A DNA stretch of 64,000 nucleotides, taken from positions 372,001-436,000 of the forward strand of contig CBDDAE010000001.1 in the NCBI GenBank assembly GCA_965224795.1, read 5' to 3'. This document shows positions 25,801 through 33,811 of the stretch, in pieces. The number at the start of each line of letters is the position of its first letter. Position 1 is the first letter of the stretch. Position numbers and translations under genes: made by a program. Under the pieces are notes generated by a model. That model did no database searches, was not told the origin of the DNA, and saw only the letters and a program-made list of their open reading frames with translations. This stretch comes from NVTR01 sp036480115 (GTDB lineage Bacteria > Pseudomonadota > Alphaproteobacteria > Rhodobacterales > Rhodobacteraceae).

Positions 25801-26563
25801 TCAGTCCGGAAGATGTTCCACCCCCCGACAGTTTTTCCCCCGCACCGCGCAGCGAGCTGAAATTGGTGCCGGTACCCGAGCCATATTTGAACAACCGGGC
25901 TTCCCGCACCCACAGGTCCATGATGCCACCGTCACTAACCAAATCATCCTTAACCGACTGAATGAAACAAGCATGGGGTTGCGGGTGTTCATAAGAAGAC
26001 GCCGAAGGGGTCAATTCCTTGGACTGGTAATCCACATAGTAATGTCCCTGCCCCGGTCCATCAATTCCGTAGGCCCAATGCAGACCAGTGTTGAACCACT
26101 GCGGGCTGTTGGGTGCCGCACGCTGTGTCGCCAGCATAAATCGCATTTCGTCGTAATAAGCCTGTGCGTCGGCTTCCTTCGTGAAATAGCCGCCCTTCCA
26201 GCCCCAATAGGTCCAGGTGCCAGCTAATCTATCAAAAACTTGCTTGGCGCTTACTTCGCCACCAATGCGCGCGTCTTCAGGCAATTTTGCCAATGCTTTT
26301 TCATCAGGAACCGAGCGCCAAAGGAATTCGGGAACACCCTTTTCTTTAACTTTCTTTAGAAGTGCCGGAACACCCGCCTTGCGAAAATATTTCTGGGCAA
26401 TCACATCGCAAGCTACCTGAGACCAACGCGCCGGCACTTGCATGTCTTCCAGACGAAAAACAATAGTTCCGTCAGGATTGCGGATTTCGGATGTGGTGGT
26501 AGTGAATTCAACTTCTGCGTAAGCGTCTTTACCTGCCTTGGTAAAATTGCGATCGATTTTCAT
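22865..26563 (-). CDS. nrdJ: Vitamin B12-dependent (class II) ribonucleotide reductase
   Basis: A 1232-residue enzyme that reduces ribonucleotides to deoxyribonucleotides using adenosylcobalamin, independent of oxygen. Active-site elements: the redox Cys199 in PQPHACFIQS, the radical-site segment GSNPCSEYMF (Asn474, Cys476, Glu478), GSGTGTNFSSLRG, and the TVIAPTGTIGLVMDCDTTG loop. The C-terminus carries a zinc-ribbon-like CGECGNYTLVRNGTCMKCNTCGG, typical of the long NrdJ form. No class I nrdAB genes are in the window. Its start is preceded by about 300 nt of structured leader and, further up, two DnaA-box-like repeats. Confidence 0.95.
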   Translation of the reverse strand: MKIDRNFTKAGKDAYAEVEFTTTTSEIRNPDGTIVFRLEDMQVPARWSQVACDVIAQKYFRKAGVPALLKKVKEKGVPEFLWRSVPDEKALAKLPEDARIGGEVSAKQVFDRLAGTWTYWGWKGGYFTKEADAQAYYDEMRFMLATQRAAPNSPQWFNTGLHWAYGIDGPGQGHYYVDYQSKELTPSASSYEHPQPHACFIQSVKDDLVSDGGIMDLWVREARLFKYGSGTGTNFSSLRGAGEKLSGGGTSSGLMGFLKIGDRAAGAIKSGGTTRRAAKMVICDMDHPDIEKFVNWKVIEEQKVASLVAGSKMHERQLNEIFEAIRGWDGHGEDAVDPAKNESLKTAIRAAKNVAIPETYVKRVLDYARQGYSSIEFPTYDTDWDSEAYSSVSGQNSNNSVRVTDAYLQAVKDDADWALLNRTDGKVTRTVKARDLWDDVGHAAWACADPGIQYHDTVNAWHTCPEDGAIRGSNPCSEYMFLDDTACNLASMNLLTFLKDGEFQAEDYMHTTRLWTLTLEISVMMAQFPSKEIAQLSYDFRTLGLGYANIGGLLMNMGHSYDSDEGRAICGALTALMTGVSYATSAEIAGELGTFDGYKRNKKHMLRVIGNHRNAAHGMTDGYEGLNINPVALDHGNCPDQNLIELAKAAWDEALRLGKKHGYRNAQTTVIAPTGTIGLVMDCDTTGIEPDFALVKFKKLAGGGYFKIINRSVPAALEGLGYSSSLIEEIISYAVGHGTLGNAPGINHTSLVGHGFGQVEIDKIEAALPSAFDIRFVFNQWTLGEEFCTKTLGIPSDKLNDPSFDLLKHLGFGKKDIQLANDHVCGTMTLEGAPHLDESHYGIFDCANTCGKLGKRFLSVNSHITMMAAAQSFISGAISKTINMQNDATIEDCQAAYELSWSLGIKANALYRDGSKLSQPLATALIEDDEEAEEILAKGSPQEKAKVLAEKIVEKVIVKEIVKSHREKLPARRKGYTQKAVVGGHKVYLRTGEYEDGNLGEIFIDMHKEGAGFRAMMNNFAIAISVGLQYGVPLEEFVDAFTFTRFEPAGMVQGNDSIKNATSILDYIFRELAVSYLDRTDLAHVKPTGESFDTLGRGEEEGVRNFDEVSDTVANKSLEVLRQISSTGYLRKRVPQELIVLQGGAGATALATATDPVATLQTLVPETSKGATDTADNMFAETAVPAMGMDERSKAKMQGYEGDPCGECGNYTLVRNGTCMKCNTCGGTSGCS

Positions 26564-26870
26564 TATTTTAACGTGCCCCGTGACTTAATCGTCTATGTTA
26601 GGCATCCCCGTCTTAACGCAGGAACCACCGGTTATTTTGCCTGGGTATCGCGCAGAGTCCCATACAGGCACAGATGGTGTATTACCTCACACCGCCCATG
26701 GTCTTTCGTCTGTTTCCAGAAATATGACCAACCCGTATCTTCGTCCGTTCCCACCGCTCGAACCACTAAATCTTGTGGCTGTTGCGTCAGCCCCCACAAC
26801 TTGGCGTAGGTTGGCCCTCTTGGTCAACGGAAAATTTACCAAAAAAAAAAGATATTTCTGTTGACGATTC
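26564..26870 (-). promoter_or_regulatory. Structured leader RNA of nrdJ (candidate cis-regulatory RNA)
   Basis: The roughly 300 nt before nrdJ are non-coding but rich in helices when read on the minus strand. H1: GTCAAC/GTTGAC (26823-26828 with 26860-26865) around a T10 tract. H2 (26773-26799): 9 pairs with a GGG bulge. H3 (26699-26730): TGGTC/GACCA enclosing TCTG-GAAA-CAGA, a GNRA tetraloop. H4 (26676-26693): GGTGT/ACACC. H5 (26639-26669): GCCTG-TAT-GGG against CCCAGGC, 8 bp with a TAT bulge. I do not see a B12 box, so it is not an obvious cobalamin riboswitch. A conserved 'nrdJ RNA motif' has been described in the literature; whether this is it needs a covariance search. Confidence 0.5.
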
Positions 26871-26990
26871 AATTCCGATTTGGGTCACTCAGCCAACAAA
26901 TGATTCATCCTCAAGCCGAGCTTTGTGTACTTATTCCAATTATTGCTTTTGAATGGCTTATTTAGACCAACAAGCTTATGACTCGCATTA

Positions 26991-27024
26991 AGTTATCCAC
27001 AGGTATGTATAAGTTACCCACAGA
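26991..27024 (+). promoter_or_regulatory. Two DnaA-box-like direct repeats upstream of nrdJ
   Basis: AAGTTATCCACAG (26991-27003) and AAGTTACCCACAG (27012-27024) are 13-bp direct repeats 21 bases apart. The first contains a perfect DnaA box, TTATCCACA (26993-27001); the second (27014-27022) differs by one base. They lie about 430 bases upstream of the nrdJ start. Apart from these and the leader, 26870-27322 shows no gene. Confidence 0.5.
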
Positions 27025-27322
27025 GAAAATTGCGGTGTAAATTTATGCGACACCTTTGCATCACAAGACACAACCCTAAGATTAAATTCCGCTACGTAAA
27101 GGATGTGCAATCCCAATTTAAACGCACCCTTTTAGGGGGTTAAGCCGGTTTCCATTCCAGACACTACGGACGGGCAAAATTATGCCTATCGCGCCCAATT
27201 TTTCCAAGTTTTGGTGCTTTGTCAAAAGAATCAGGCGAATACCGAAAACATTTCCACCCAAGACAATTGAATTTCTGCCATCGCTTTGTGGCAACCGTTC
27301 AATTGTTGGATTCTAGTAAAAG

Positions 27323-27399
27323 TGGTCGGGGCGGAGAGATTCGAACTCCCGACCCTCTGTTCCCAAAACAGATGCGCTACCAGGCTGCGCTACGCCCCG
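27323..27399 (-). tRNA. tRNA-Pro (anticodon TGG)
   Basis: A 77-nt tRNA on the minus strand. The 7-bp acceptor stem is CGGGGCG with CGCCCCG, the discriminator is A and CCA is encoded. The D-arm AGCGCAGCCTGGTAGCGC, the anticodon stem TCTGT/ACAGA enclosing loop TTTGGGA (anticodon TGG, reading proline CCN) and the T-loop GTTCGAATC are all standard. The structure closely matches E. coli tRNA-Pro. It stands alone between nrdJ and the DUF192 gene. Confidence 0.95.
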
Positions 27400-27441
27400 A
27401 CAGGCGTCACTTATAGGGTGTTTACCCGCTTGAAAAGGGGC

Positions 27442-27930
27442 TTACTGAACAGGACAGGGCCAAAGCGCATTTTTCTGGTCAATTTCCGGGTGTTTTACCT
27501 GACTTCCGACGGAAATTCCAAAAGTAGCAATCAGGCCGCCATTAATCTCAAGCACATACTGAACGCCCTGCCCACCCGGAATTGGTGTTTCATCCAGCGG
27601 AATTGCATTTTCGTGAATCGAAGTAACAAGACCGGACGGATCAATAAAAATCATATCCAGCGGGATAAGCGTGTTTCGCATCCAAAAGGTTACCGATTGC
27701 GGCGCATCATAGATAAACATCATCCCAGCAGTACGCGCCATTTCTTCGCGGTTCATCAAACCCTGGGCACGTTCAGCAACATCATCCGCTATCTCAATGG
27801 AAAACTGCGCCTGCCCCCAATCGCCGCGAAGGTTAAGCGATGTCATATCACAATCTCCGGCCGTGGCCGCCGCAGCACTACCAGCAACCGCAATTGCAAA
27901 TGTCAGGTATTTTTTGAAATCGAATCCCAT
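27442..27930 (-). CDS. DUF192 family exported protein
   Basis: A 162-residue protein with a signal peptide (MGFDFKKYLTFAIAVAGSAA) and a DUF192 domain. The family pattern is plain: ERAQGLMNREEMARTAGMMF, VTFWMRNTLIPLDMIFID, and the C-terminal VQYVLEINGG. Members are small beta-fold proteins of unknown biochemical role. The start overlaps the end of the cold-shock gene by 28 bases on the same strand, so the two are translationally linked in an operon. Confidence 0.85.
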   Translation of the reverse strand: MGFDFKKYLTFAIAVAGSAAAATAGDCDMTSLNLRGDWGQAQFSIEIADDVAERAQGLMNREEMARTAGMMFIYDAPQSVTFWMRNTLIPLDMIFIDPSGLVTSIHENAIPLDETPIPGGQGVQYVLEINGGLIATFGISVGSQVKHPEIDQKNALWPCPVQ

Positions 27931-28439
27931 GATGACACTGACGATGCCATATGTCCGCGCTTGCCTTCAACAACCTTGATGCAAATCGCTTCGCCAGCCT
28001 GAAGATCGGCAAAACCGGAACGGCGCAAAACTTCCACATGCACAAACACATCGTCGTTACGGCCAAACACATTGGCAAAACCAAATCCTTTGGCCTTGTC
28101 GAACCATTTCACCCGGGCCGGTTCCAGAGGCATATCGCTGTCATCAACCGCAACAATATCGTCCATATCTGTAGCTGTAGATGCATATTCAATTACAGGA
28201 GGGTCAATTGCATGCACCTCAAGCGCCTGGACACCGCGCTGAGTGTCCTGAACTGACAAGTCTATTCCTGCACCATCTGCTATCGACCCCTGGCCAAAAT
28301 TTCGCAGTACATTTGCATGCAATAAAATATCCGGCCCGCCATCCTTGGCGACCACAAATCCGAACCCCTTGACCGGGTCAAACCATTTGACGCGGCCTTG
28401 AATTCTACGGTCTTCTCTTATGTCTTCCATTTTCCCCAT
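27903..28439 (-). CDS. Double cold-shock-domain protein
   Basis: A 178-residue protein with two cold-shock domains: residues about 14-75 (GRVKWFDPVKGFGFVVA, with ILLHANVL) and about 106-172 (ARVKWFDKAKGFGFANVF, with VFVHVEVL). Each has the aromatic RNP1/RNP2 motifs that bind single-stranded RNA or DNA; in the first domain RNP2 reads ILLH rather than the usual VFVH. The linker is acidic. Double-CSD proteins of this size are typical of alphaproteobacteria and act as RNA chaperones in cold or stationary phase. ATGs at 28439 and 28430 are both possible starts. Confidence 0.9.
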   Translation of the reverse strand: MGKMEDIREDRRIQGRVKWFDPVKGFGFVVAKDGGPDILLHANVLRNFGQGSIADGAGIDLSVQDTQRGVQALEVHAIDPPVIEYASTATDMDDIVAVDDSDMPLEPARVKWFDKAKGFGFANVFGRNDDVFVHVEVLRRSGFADLQAGEAICIKVVEGKRGHMASSVSSWDSISKNT

Positions 28440-28553
28440 TACATCGTCATTTTTCCATTCCCCACCTATAGGTTTGCGCTAACTTGGGGTCTGGCATCAA
28501 GTGTTATTTTTTATGTTTAATTTCAATGCGTTGCAATTCACGATGCGTGGAAA

Positions 28554-29159
28554 TCACGGAAAAAGACGTTGAATCTGCCAAGTATTTGCATCATTTTCAC
28601 GGCTCCAGCGAAACCGATCGTGTAAACGAAATGCCCCATCTGCCCAAAATTCCATCTCTAAGGGACTGATTTTATACCCACCCCAATGGGCCGGGCGCTT
28701 GGGGTTTGTGCCGTGTTTGGCAGTGGTTGAAGCAACCGCTTTGACAAGCTCAGACTTAACCTTCAGCGGCGCCGATTGTTTGGACGCCCAGGCACCAATA
28801 CGACTGCCCAAAGGTCGGGTTGCATAATATGCGTCCGAAGTTGCATCGTCGGTTCGTTGCACTAATCCGCGAACCCGAATCTGACGGCGCAATGACTTCC
28901 AGTGAAAATTGATCGCAGCTTTCCCAGAGCTATCAAGTTCCTGCCCCTTGCGGCTGGAATAGTTGGTGTAGAAAACAAACCCGTCATCTTGAATTTCTTT
29001 CAATAGAACCATTCGAACATCTGGCAAACCTTGCGTGTCCACAGTGGCCAGCGAACAGGCATTTGGATCATTTGGTTCCGAATCTTGTGCCTCAGCCAGC
29101 CAAAGCCGTGCCAGTACAAACGGATCTTCCCCTGCAAAAATTCCGGTACGGTCGGCCAT
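28554..29159 (-). CDS. pdxH: Pyridoxamine 5'-phosphate oxidase
   Basis: A 201-residue FMN enzyme that oxidises pyridoxine/pyridoxamine 5'-phosphate to pyridoxal 5'-phosphate, the last step of B6 synthesis and salvage. Family segments include NACSLATVDTQGLPDVRMVLLK, FYTNYSSRKGQEL, NFHWKSLRRQIRVRG, and the C-terminal GGYKISPLEMEFW...RLHDRFRW with RLFP at the end. The length fits bacterial PdxH. It is transcribed in the same direction as the cold-shock and DUF192 genes and is divergent from fabI. Confidence 0.95.
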   Translation of the reverse strand: MADRTGIFAGEDPFVLARLWLAEAQDSEPNDPNACSLATVDTQGLPDVRMVLLKEIQDDGFVFYTNYSSRKGQELDSSGKAAINFHWKSLRRQIRVRGLVQRTDDATSDAYYATRPLGSRIGAWASKQSAPLKVKSELVKAVASTTAKHGTNPKRPAHWGGYKISPLEMEFWADGAFRLHDRFRWSRENDANTWQIQRLFP

Positions 29160-29291
29160 TTTGTCCCAATCTTATATGGTTGGACGCCAGTTTGCGTCCC
29201 CTGGTTTCGTTCTGTTGGCGTTTGTCTTGATGCATGCCCGGCTTTGGCCTAAACCCAGTATTACAAAAAAGCACGGGCACACGGGGACAAT

Positions 29292-30101
29292 ATGACATCA
29301 GAACTAATGGCAGGCAAACGCGGTCTTATTATGGGGCTGGCAAATGAACGATCCATCGCGTGGGGCATCGCCAAAGCCTGCGCTGACGCCGGCGCGCAGC
29401 TGGCATTTTCCTACCAAGGCGAACAGCTGAAAAAACGTGTTGCCCCATTGGCCGAAAAAATCGGTTCAGATTTGGTCATTGAATGCGATGTGTCAGACGA
29501 AGCCACAATGGACGCCCTGTTTGAAAAGTTGGAATCAGAATGGGGAAGCATTGATTTTGTGGTCCATGCCGTTGGTTTTTCAGATAAAAATGAATTGCGC
29601 GGGCGCTATGTCGACACCAGCCGCGACAATTTCAACATGACCATGGATATTTCGGTCTATTCGTTCACTGCCGTTTGCCAACGCGCCGCCAAAATGATGA
29701 ACCCCGGCGGTTCACTATTAACCTTGACCTACTATGGCGCAGAAAAAATCATGCCGCATTACAACGTCATGGGGTTGGCCAAGGCTGCGCTAGAGGCTTC
29801 GGTGCGCTATATTGCCGAAGATCTTGGGAAAGACGACATTCGTTGCAACGCCATTTCAGCCGGTCCGATAAAAACACTGGCCGCCTCGGGCATCGGTGAT
29901 TTTCGCTATATTATGAAATGGAATGAATACAATTCACCCCTGCGCCGCAACGTGACCATTGATGACGTGGGCAAATCCGCGCTTTATCTGCTGTCTGATC
30001 TTAGCTCTGGCGTTACTGGCGAAATTGTCCATGTGGACGCTGGCTACCATGTCGTCGGCATGAAAGCCGTTGACGCCCCTGACATTACAACCGGGAAATA
30101 A
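29292..30101 (+). CDS. fabI: Enoyl-[acyl-carrier-protein] reductase (NADH)
   Basis: A 269-residue short-chain reductase catalysing the last step of each fatty-acid elongation cycle. The nucleotide-binding segment IMGLANERSIAWGIA, the CDVSDE turn, the active-site Tyr147 and Tyr157 and Lys164 (YYGAEKIMPHYNVMGLAK) match FabI numbering in E. coli almost residue for residue. GGGGAC precedes the ATG. It is followed by gpt with one base between stop and start codons. Alphaproteobacteria often carry two FabI paralogues, so this need not be the only one. Confidence 0.93.
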   Translation: MTSELMAGKRGLIMGLANERSIAWGIAKACADAGAQLAFSYQGEQLKKRVAPLAEKIGSDLVIECDVSDEATMDALFEKLESEWGSIDFVVHAVGFSDKNELRGRYVDTSRDNFNMTMDISVYSFTAVCQRAAKMMNPGGSLLTLTYYGAEKIMPHYNVMGLAKAALEASVRYIAEDLGKDDIRCNAISAGPIKTLAASGIGDFRYIMKWNEYNSPLRRNVTIDDVGKSALYLLSDLSSGVTGEIVHVDAGYHVVGMKAVDAPDITTGK

Positions 30102-30102
30102 C

Positions 30103-30606
30103 ATGAACGATCGTCTGCCTCACGAAAAAGGATTCCACGTTAGCTGGGATCAATTGCACCGCGATTCGCGCGCTCTGGCCTGGCGCCTTGACGGTAAGGG
30201 GCCAAATGACGGGGCCTGGAAAGCTGTTGTTGCCATAACCCGCGGCGGCATGGCCCCGGCCATGATTGTAGCGCGTGAGCTAGACATCAGAATGGTCGAC
30301 ACCATCAGTGTAAAATCCTATCAGCACCAATCGCAAGCCGAGCCAAAGGTAATCAAAGCCCCGGATATGAATGTGGTGGGTGACGGTACTGGCGTTTTGG
30401 TAGTGGATGATCTGGTGGATACTGGTCGCACGCTAGAAGTGGTCAAAGCCACCATGCCCAAAGCCCATATTGCCACAGTCTATGCAAAGCCCCTTGGCCG
30501 TCCGATGGTAAGTACATTCATCACTGAAGTTAGCCAGGATACCTGGATATTTTTCCCTTGGGACATGGCCTTGCAATATGTTGAACCCTTTCGCGGAAAT
30601 GATTGA
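30103..30606 (+). CDS. gpt: Xanthine-guanine phosphoribosyltransferase
   Basis: A 167-residue type I phosphoribosyltransferase that salvages xanthine and guanine to XMP and GMP. The PRPP loop VLVVDDLVDTG is at residues 98-108, AITRGGMAPAMIVARELD is the substrate/pyrophosphate loop and the C-terminal WIFFPWDMALQYVEPFR matches Gpt. The ATG at 30103 follows the fabI TAA by one base, so the genes are translationally coupled. Confidence 0.93.
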   Translation: MNDRLPHEKGFHVSWDQLHRDSRALAWRLDGKGPNDGAWKAVVAITRGGMAPAMIVARELDIRMVDTISVKSYQHQSQAEPKVIKAPDMNVVGDGTGVLVVDDLVDTGRTLEVVKATMPKAHIATVYAKPLGRPMVSTFITEVSQDTWIFFPWDMALQYVEPFRGND

Positions 30607-30657
30607 TATTGCTTGGACAAAATGGGTCTGCGTTAAAAAATTAGCGGCTAACCACCA

Positions 30658-31836
30658 GTGACCGATCCGATTAACCCAAATTTCCGCAAAACCTTTGGGC
30701 CACCGGTCATGCAGGCGCGTGACTGGACCACAGGCGTCGATTTTTCGCCCGAACGCCCTTTGATGAATTTTTCCCAGGCCGCACCGCTTGATCCCCCACC
30801 TTACGAGTTGCGTCAGGCCATTGCCGAATTTGCCCTGAACGATGCTTCGGCCCATTTATATGGCCCGGTTCTGGGTCTGCCGGACCTGCGTGCGCATGTT
30901 GCACAGAAAATGGCTAAAATCTATGCGGGTAAAGTGCAGGAAAACCAGATCGCAATTACCTCTGGCTGCAATCAGGCATTTACTGCTGCTATTGCAACTC
31001 TGGCAGAAACCGGAGATGAAATAATCCTTCCAACACCATGGTATTTCAACCATAAAATGCATCTGGATATGTCCGGAATCAAAACGATTGCACTGCCAAC
31101 CGATGCGCAAATGCTGCCCGATCCGGATCAAGCCAAGCAACTCATCACGTCACGTACCAAGGCAATTGTTTTGGTGACTCCCAACAACCCCACTGGCGCT
31201 GAATACCCCACTAAATTGGTTCAGCAATTCTATGATCTGGCAAAATCCAGCGACATCGCCCTCGTAGTGGACGAAACCTACCGCGATTTTGACAGTCGCA
31301 GCGGCGCGCCCCACAAATTGTTTGCTGATCCCAATTGGGATGAAACCCTGATCCAATTGTATTCATTTTCAAAAGCTTACCGGCTAACTGGCCACCGTGT
31401 GGGCACTATAGCTGCCTCGGTTTCACGGCTGGCAGAGGTTGAAAAATATCTGGATACGGTAACAATCTGCCCAAACCAGATCGCCCAACACGCCGCCCTT
31501 TGGGGCCTGCGCAACCTTGATGATTGGCTGGCAAGTGAACGACTGGAAATACTGGATCGCCGCGACGCTATTAGCGAAAATTTTTCGCGCCTTGGTGGCT
31601 GGCAACTAATGGGATTGGGGGCCTATTTTGCTTATGTGTCACATCCCTTTAAACAGCCATCCAACAAATTGGCCCCGGCTTTGGTGAAAGAATGCAGTGT
31701 TTTGTTGTTGCCCGGAACCATGTTTCGTCCGCCCGAAGAATCCGCAGGCCAACGGGAAATTCGCATCGCATTTGCCAATGCCGACCGGCAAGGAATTCAC
31801 GACCTGTTCACAAGGCTGGAAAACCTGACTGTCTGA
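30658..31836 (+). CDS. Class I/II PLP-dependent aminotransferase
   Basis: A 392-residue fold-type I aminotransferase. It has ITSGCNQAFTAAIATL, the VTPNNPTGAEYP segment with the conserved Asn, VVDETYRDF with the cofactor-binding Asp and Tyr, and the Schiff-base Lys in YSFSKAYRLTGHRVG. Substrate specificity is not readable. The start is a GTG at 30658 with no obvious Shine-Dalgarno; the next ATG would cut the N-terminal arm. It sits 51 bases after gpt and 67 bases before ppiD. Confidence 0.85.
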   Translation: MTDPINPNFRKTFGPPVMQARDWTTGVDFSPERPLMNFSQAAPLDPPPYELRQAIAEFALNDASAHLYGPVLGLPDLRAHVAQKMAKIYAGKVQENQIAITSGCNQAFTAAIATLAETGDEIILPTPWYFNHKMHLDMSGIKTIALPTDAQMLPDPDQAKQLITSRTKAIVLVTPNNPTGAEYPTKLVQQFYDLAKSSDIALVVDETYRDFDSRSGAPHKLFADPNWDETLIQLYSFSKAYRLTGHRVGTIAASVSRLAEVEKYLDTVTICPNQIAQHAALWGLRNLDDWLASERLEILDRRDAISENFSRLGGWQLMGLGAYFAYVSHPFKQPSNKLAPALVKECSVLLLPGTMFRPPEESAGQREIRIAFANADRQGIHDLFTRLENLTV

Positions 31837-31903
31837 CCTTGCCCCATCGCCCCAACCCGCGTAGACATCCGCAGGCAATTTAAAAGAGATGAGGCACCCA
31901 AAG

Positions 31904-33811
31904 ATGGCGCGAAAAAGAGGCCAGATTTCCAAATATTTTGTCGGGTTGCTACTGGTGCTGCTAATGGTCGGTCTGGCCGGCTTTGGTGTTACCAATTTTG
32001 GCGGCCGTATTCGTTCCGTTGGCGAAGTCGGCAATGTCGAAATCGGCGTCAACCAATACGCACGTACACTGAACGAAGAACTACAAACCCTGCAGCAGCG
32101 GATCGGGCAAAATATATCCCTGGAACAGGCCCGCCAATTTGGTTTGGATGCCCAGGTGTTGCAACGCCTGATCGCCCAGGCCGCGCTGGAAAATGAAACC
32201 AGCCGTATTGGGTTGTCTGTTGATGATGTAGAAGTTCAGCGCCAGCTAATTGCCACCCAAGGATTTCGCGGCCTTGATGGTAGTTTTGATCAGGATTCCT
32301 ATGAATTTGTGCTGGAACGCAATAATATGTCGGCCCGTGAATACGAAGCTGACATTCGCCAACTGACTGCAGGTACAATTGTGCAAAGCGGCGTTATCGC
32401 GGGTGTTACCGCATCGGAAACATATGGCGATGTGGTGCTGGAATATTTGGGGGAACGGCGTAGCTTTTCCTGGTTGGAACTTGACGCCAAATCTCTTGCC
32501 ACTGCGTTAACGCCCCCCAGCGACACCGATCTCAGCACATATTTCGCTGAAAATCCAGATGCTTACATGCTGCCGCCGTCAAAGAAGATCACATATGCTT
32601 GGCTGTCACCCGATTTTGTGATGGACCAGATCGAAGTAGATGAGGATACGTTGCGCGCACTCTATGACGGTCGCAGTGCGGAATTTAACACGCCTGAACG
32701 CCGATTGGTGGAACGCCTGGTTTTTGCAACAATGGAGCAGGCGCAAAGTGCATATGACCAAATTCAATCCGGAACGGCCAGTTTTGATGATGTGGTAACC
32801 GAACGGGGTTTAAACCTTGCGGATATCGATCTTGGGGATGTGACCCAAAGCGCGCTTGGGGCTGCCGCCAATTCAGTGTTTGCCTTGGCAGAACCGGGGA
32901 TAACTGAACCCGTCACTTCTGACCTGGGCCCGGCGGTGTTTCGCGTCAACGCCATTTTGGCCGCAAGGCTTACCCCGTTTGAAGATGCGCGTGCTGCCCT
33001 GCTGGATGAAGCGGCCGCCGATAATGCCCGCCGTCTGGTTGCAGACCAAATCGCTGAACTGGATGACCTGCTGGCCGGTGGTGCAACACTGGAAGAGATG
33101 GCTCAAGAGACCGACATGCAGTTGGGGACAATCGATTGGAGCATCGGTAACACCGACGACATCGCCGCCTACCAGGGATTCGCCAGCGCCGCAGCTTTGG
33201 TAACGACAGCGGATTTCCCGGCCATTGAAACCCTGGATGATGGCGGTATTTTTGCAATGCGTCTTGATGCAGAAATTGATGAACGACCCGACAGCTTTGA
33301 AAATGTTCGCCCCCAAATTGTTATCGACTGGAACGCAGCCGCCCTATCCCGAGCCTTGCAAGCCGAAAGCGCCGTTATGTTGGCCAGCCTTAGCGGCGGG
33401 GCCACCCTATCCAGTCTGGGCCATCCGGTTGCCGTTGAAACTAACGCCAAGCGTGATGCTGTTTACCTTGGTAAACCCGTCGACTTTCTAAGTAGCGTGT
33501 TTGAATTGGAACCAGGGACAGCCACCTCTGTGCAAGGGACTGGCATGATTTTCATTATGCAAATCAACGATATTCTTGGCGCAGACCCGCAAGACCCAGA
33601 ACGCGAAGCCTTGCGAAATTCAATCAACGACAGCGTTCAGCAAAGCATTGGTGAAGACGCATTGGTTGCCTTTACCCGCGCCCTGCAGCAAAGCGCCGGC
33701 ATTTCGCTAAACCAAACCGCCATTAACGCAGTGCATTCACAATTTTCCACCAGCGGCGGCGGTTTTGTTCCGCCCCCTAACCAAGGAATGCCCGTTGGCG
33801 GCCACAACTAG
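31904..33811 (+). CDS. ppiD: Peptidyl-prolyl isomerase / membrane-anchored chaperone
   Basis: A 635-residue PpiD/SurA-family protein. A single N-terminal membrane anchor (about residues 11-35, YFVGLLLVLLMVGLAGFGV) is followed by a SurA_N-like chaperone region and a degenerate parvulin domain around residues 240-350. It should help fold outer-membrane proteins in the periplasm. The ATG at 31904 is preferred over 31889 because GAGG lies about 9 bases upstream. Its last 17 bases overlap the proposed TTG start of trpE, so ppiD and trpE are probably co-transcribed. Confidence 0.88.
   Translation: MARKRGQISKYFVGLLLVLLMVGLAGFGVTNFGGRIRSVGEVGNVEIGVNQYARTLNEELQTLQQRIGQNISLEQARQFGLDAQVLQRLIAQAALENETSRIGLSVDDVEVQRQLIATQGFRGLDGSFDQDSYEFVLERNNMSAREYEADIRQLTAGTIVQSGVIAGVTASETYGDVVLEYLGERRSFSWLELDAKSLATALTPPSDTDLSTYFAENPDAYMLPPSKKITYAWLSPDFVMDQIEVDEDTLRALYDGRSAEFNTPERRLVERLVFATMEQAQSAYDQIQSGTASFDDVVTERGLNLADIDLGDVTQSALGAAANSVFALAEPGITEPVTSDLGPAVFRVNAILAARLTPFEDARAALLDEAAADNARRLVADQIAELDDLLAGGATLEEMAQETDMQLGTIDWSIGNTDDIAAYQGFASAAALVTTADFPAIETLDDGGIFAMRLDAEIDERPDSFENVRPQIVIDWNAAALSRALQAESAVMLASLSGGATLSSLGHPVAVETNAKRDAVYLGKPVDFLSSVFELEPGTATSVQGTGMIFIMQINDILGADPQDPEREALRNSINDSVQQSIGEDALVAFTRALQQSAGISLNQTAINAVHSQFSTSGGGFVPPPNQGMPVGGHN

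Noticed and set aside
26564..26870. Cobalamin riboswitch upstream of nrdJ
   Set aside because: I could not find the B12-box consensus or the expected core; left as an unclassified structured leader.
26687..26872. 61-residue frame in the nrdJ leader (minus strand)
   Set aside because: It crosses three of the predicted helices and has no family resemblance; the structured RNA explanation is preferred.
26991..27024. Chromosomal replication origin
   Set aside because: Only two DnaA-like boxes are present, with no dense box cluster, and no origin-typical neighbours such as dnaA, hemE or parAB.
26900..27200. NrdR box upstream of nrdJ
   Set aside because: No pair matching the ACACTATATATAGTGT-like consensus was seen.
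27219..27416. Frame overlapping the tRNA-Pro gene
   Set aside because: It runs across the tRNA in the opposite direction and has no coding signature.
33765..33794. Upstream TTG start for trpE at 33765
   Set aside because: It would add a segment (MFRPLTKECP) not expected in TrpE and has no ribosome-binding site.
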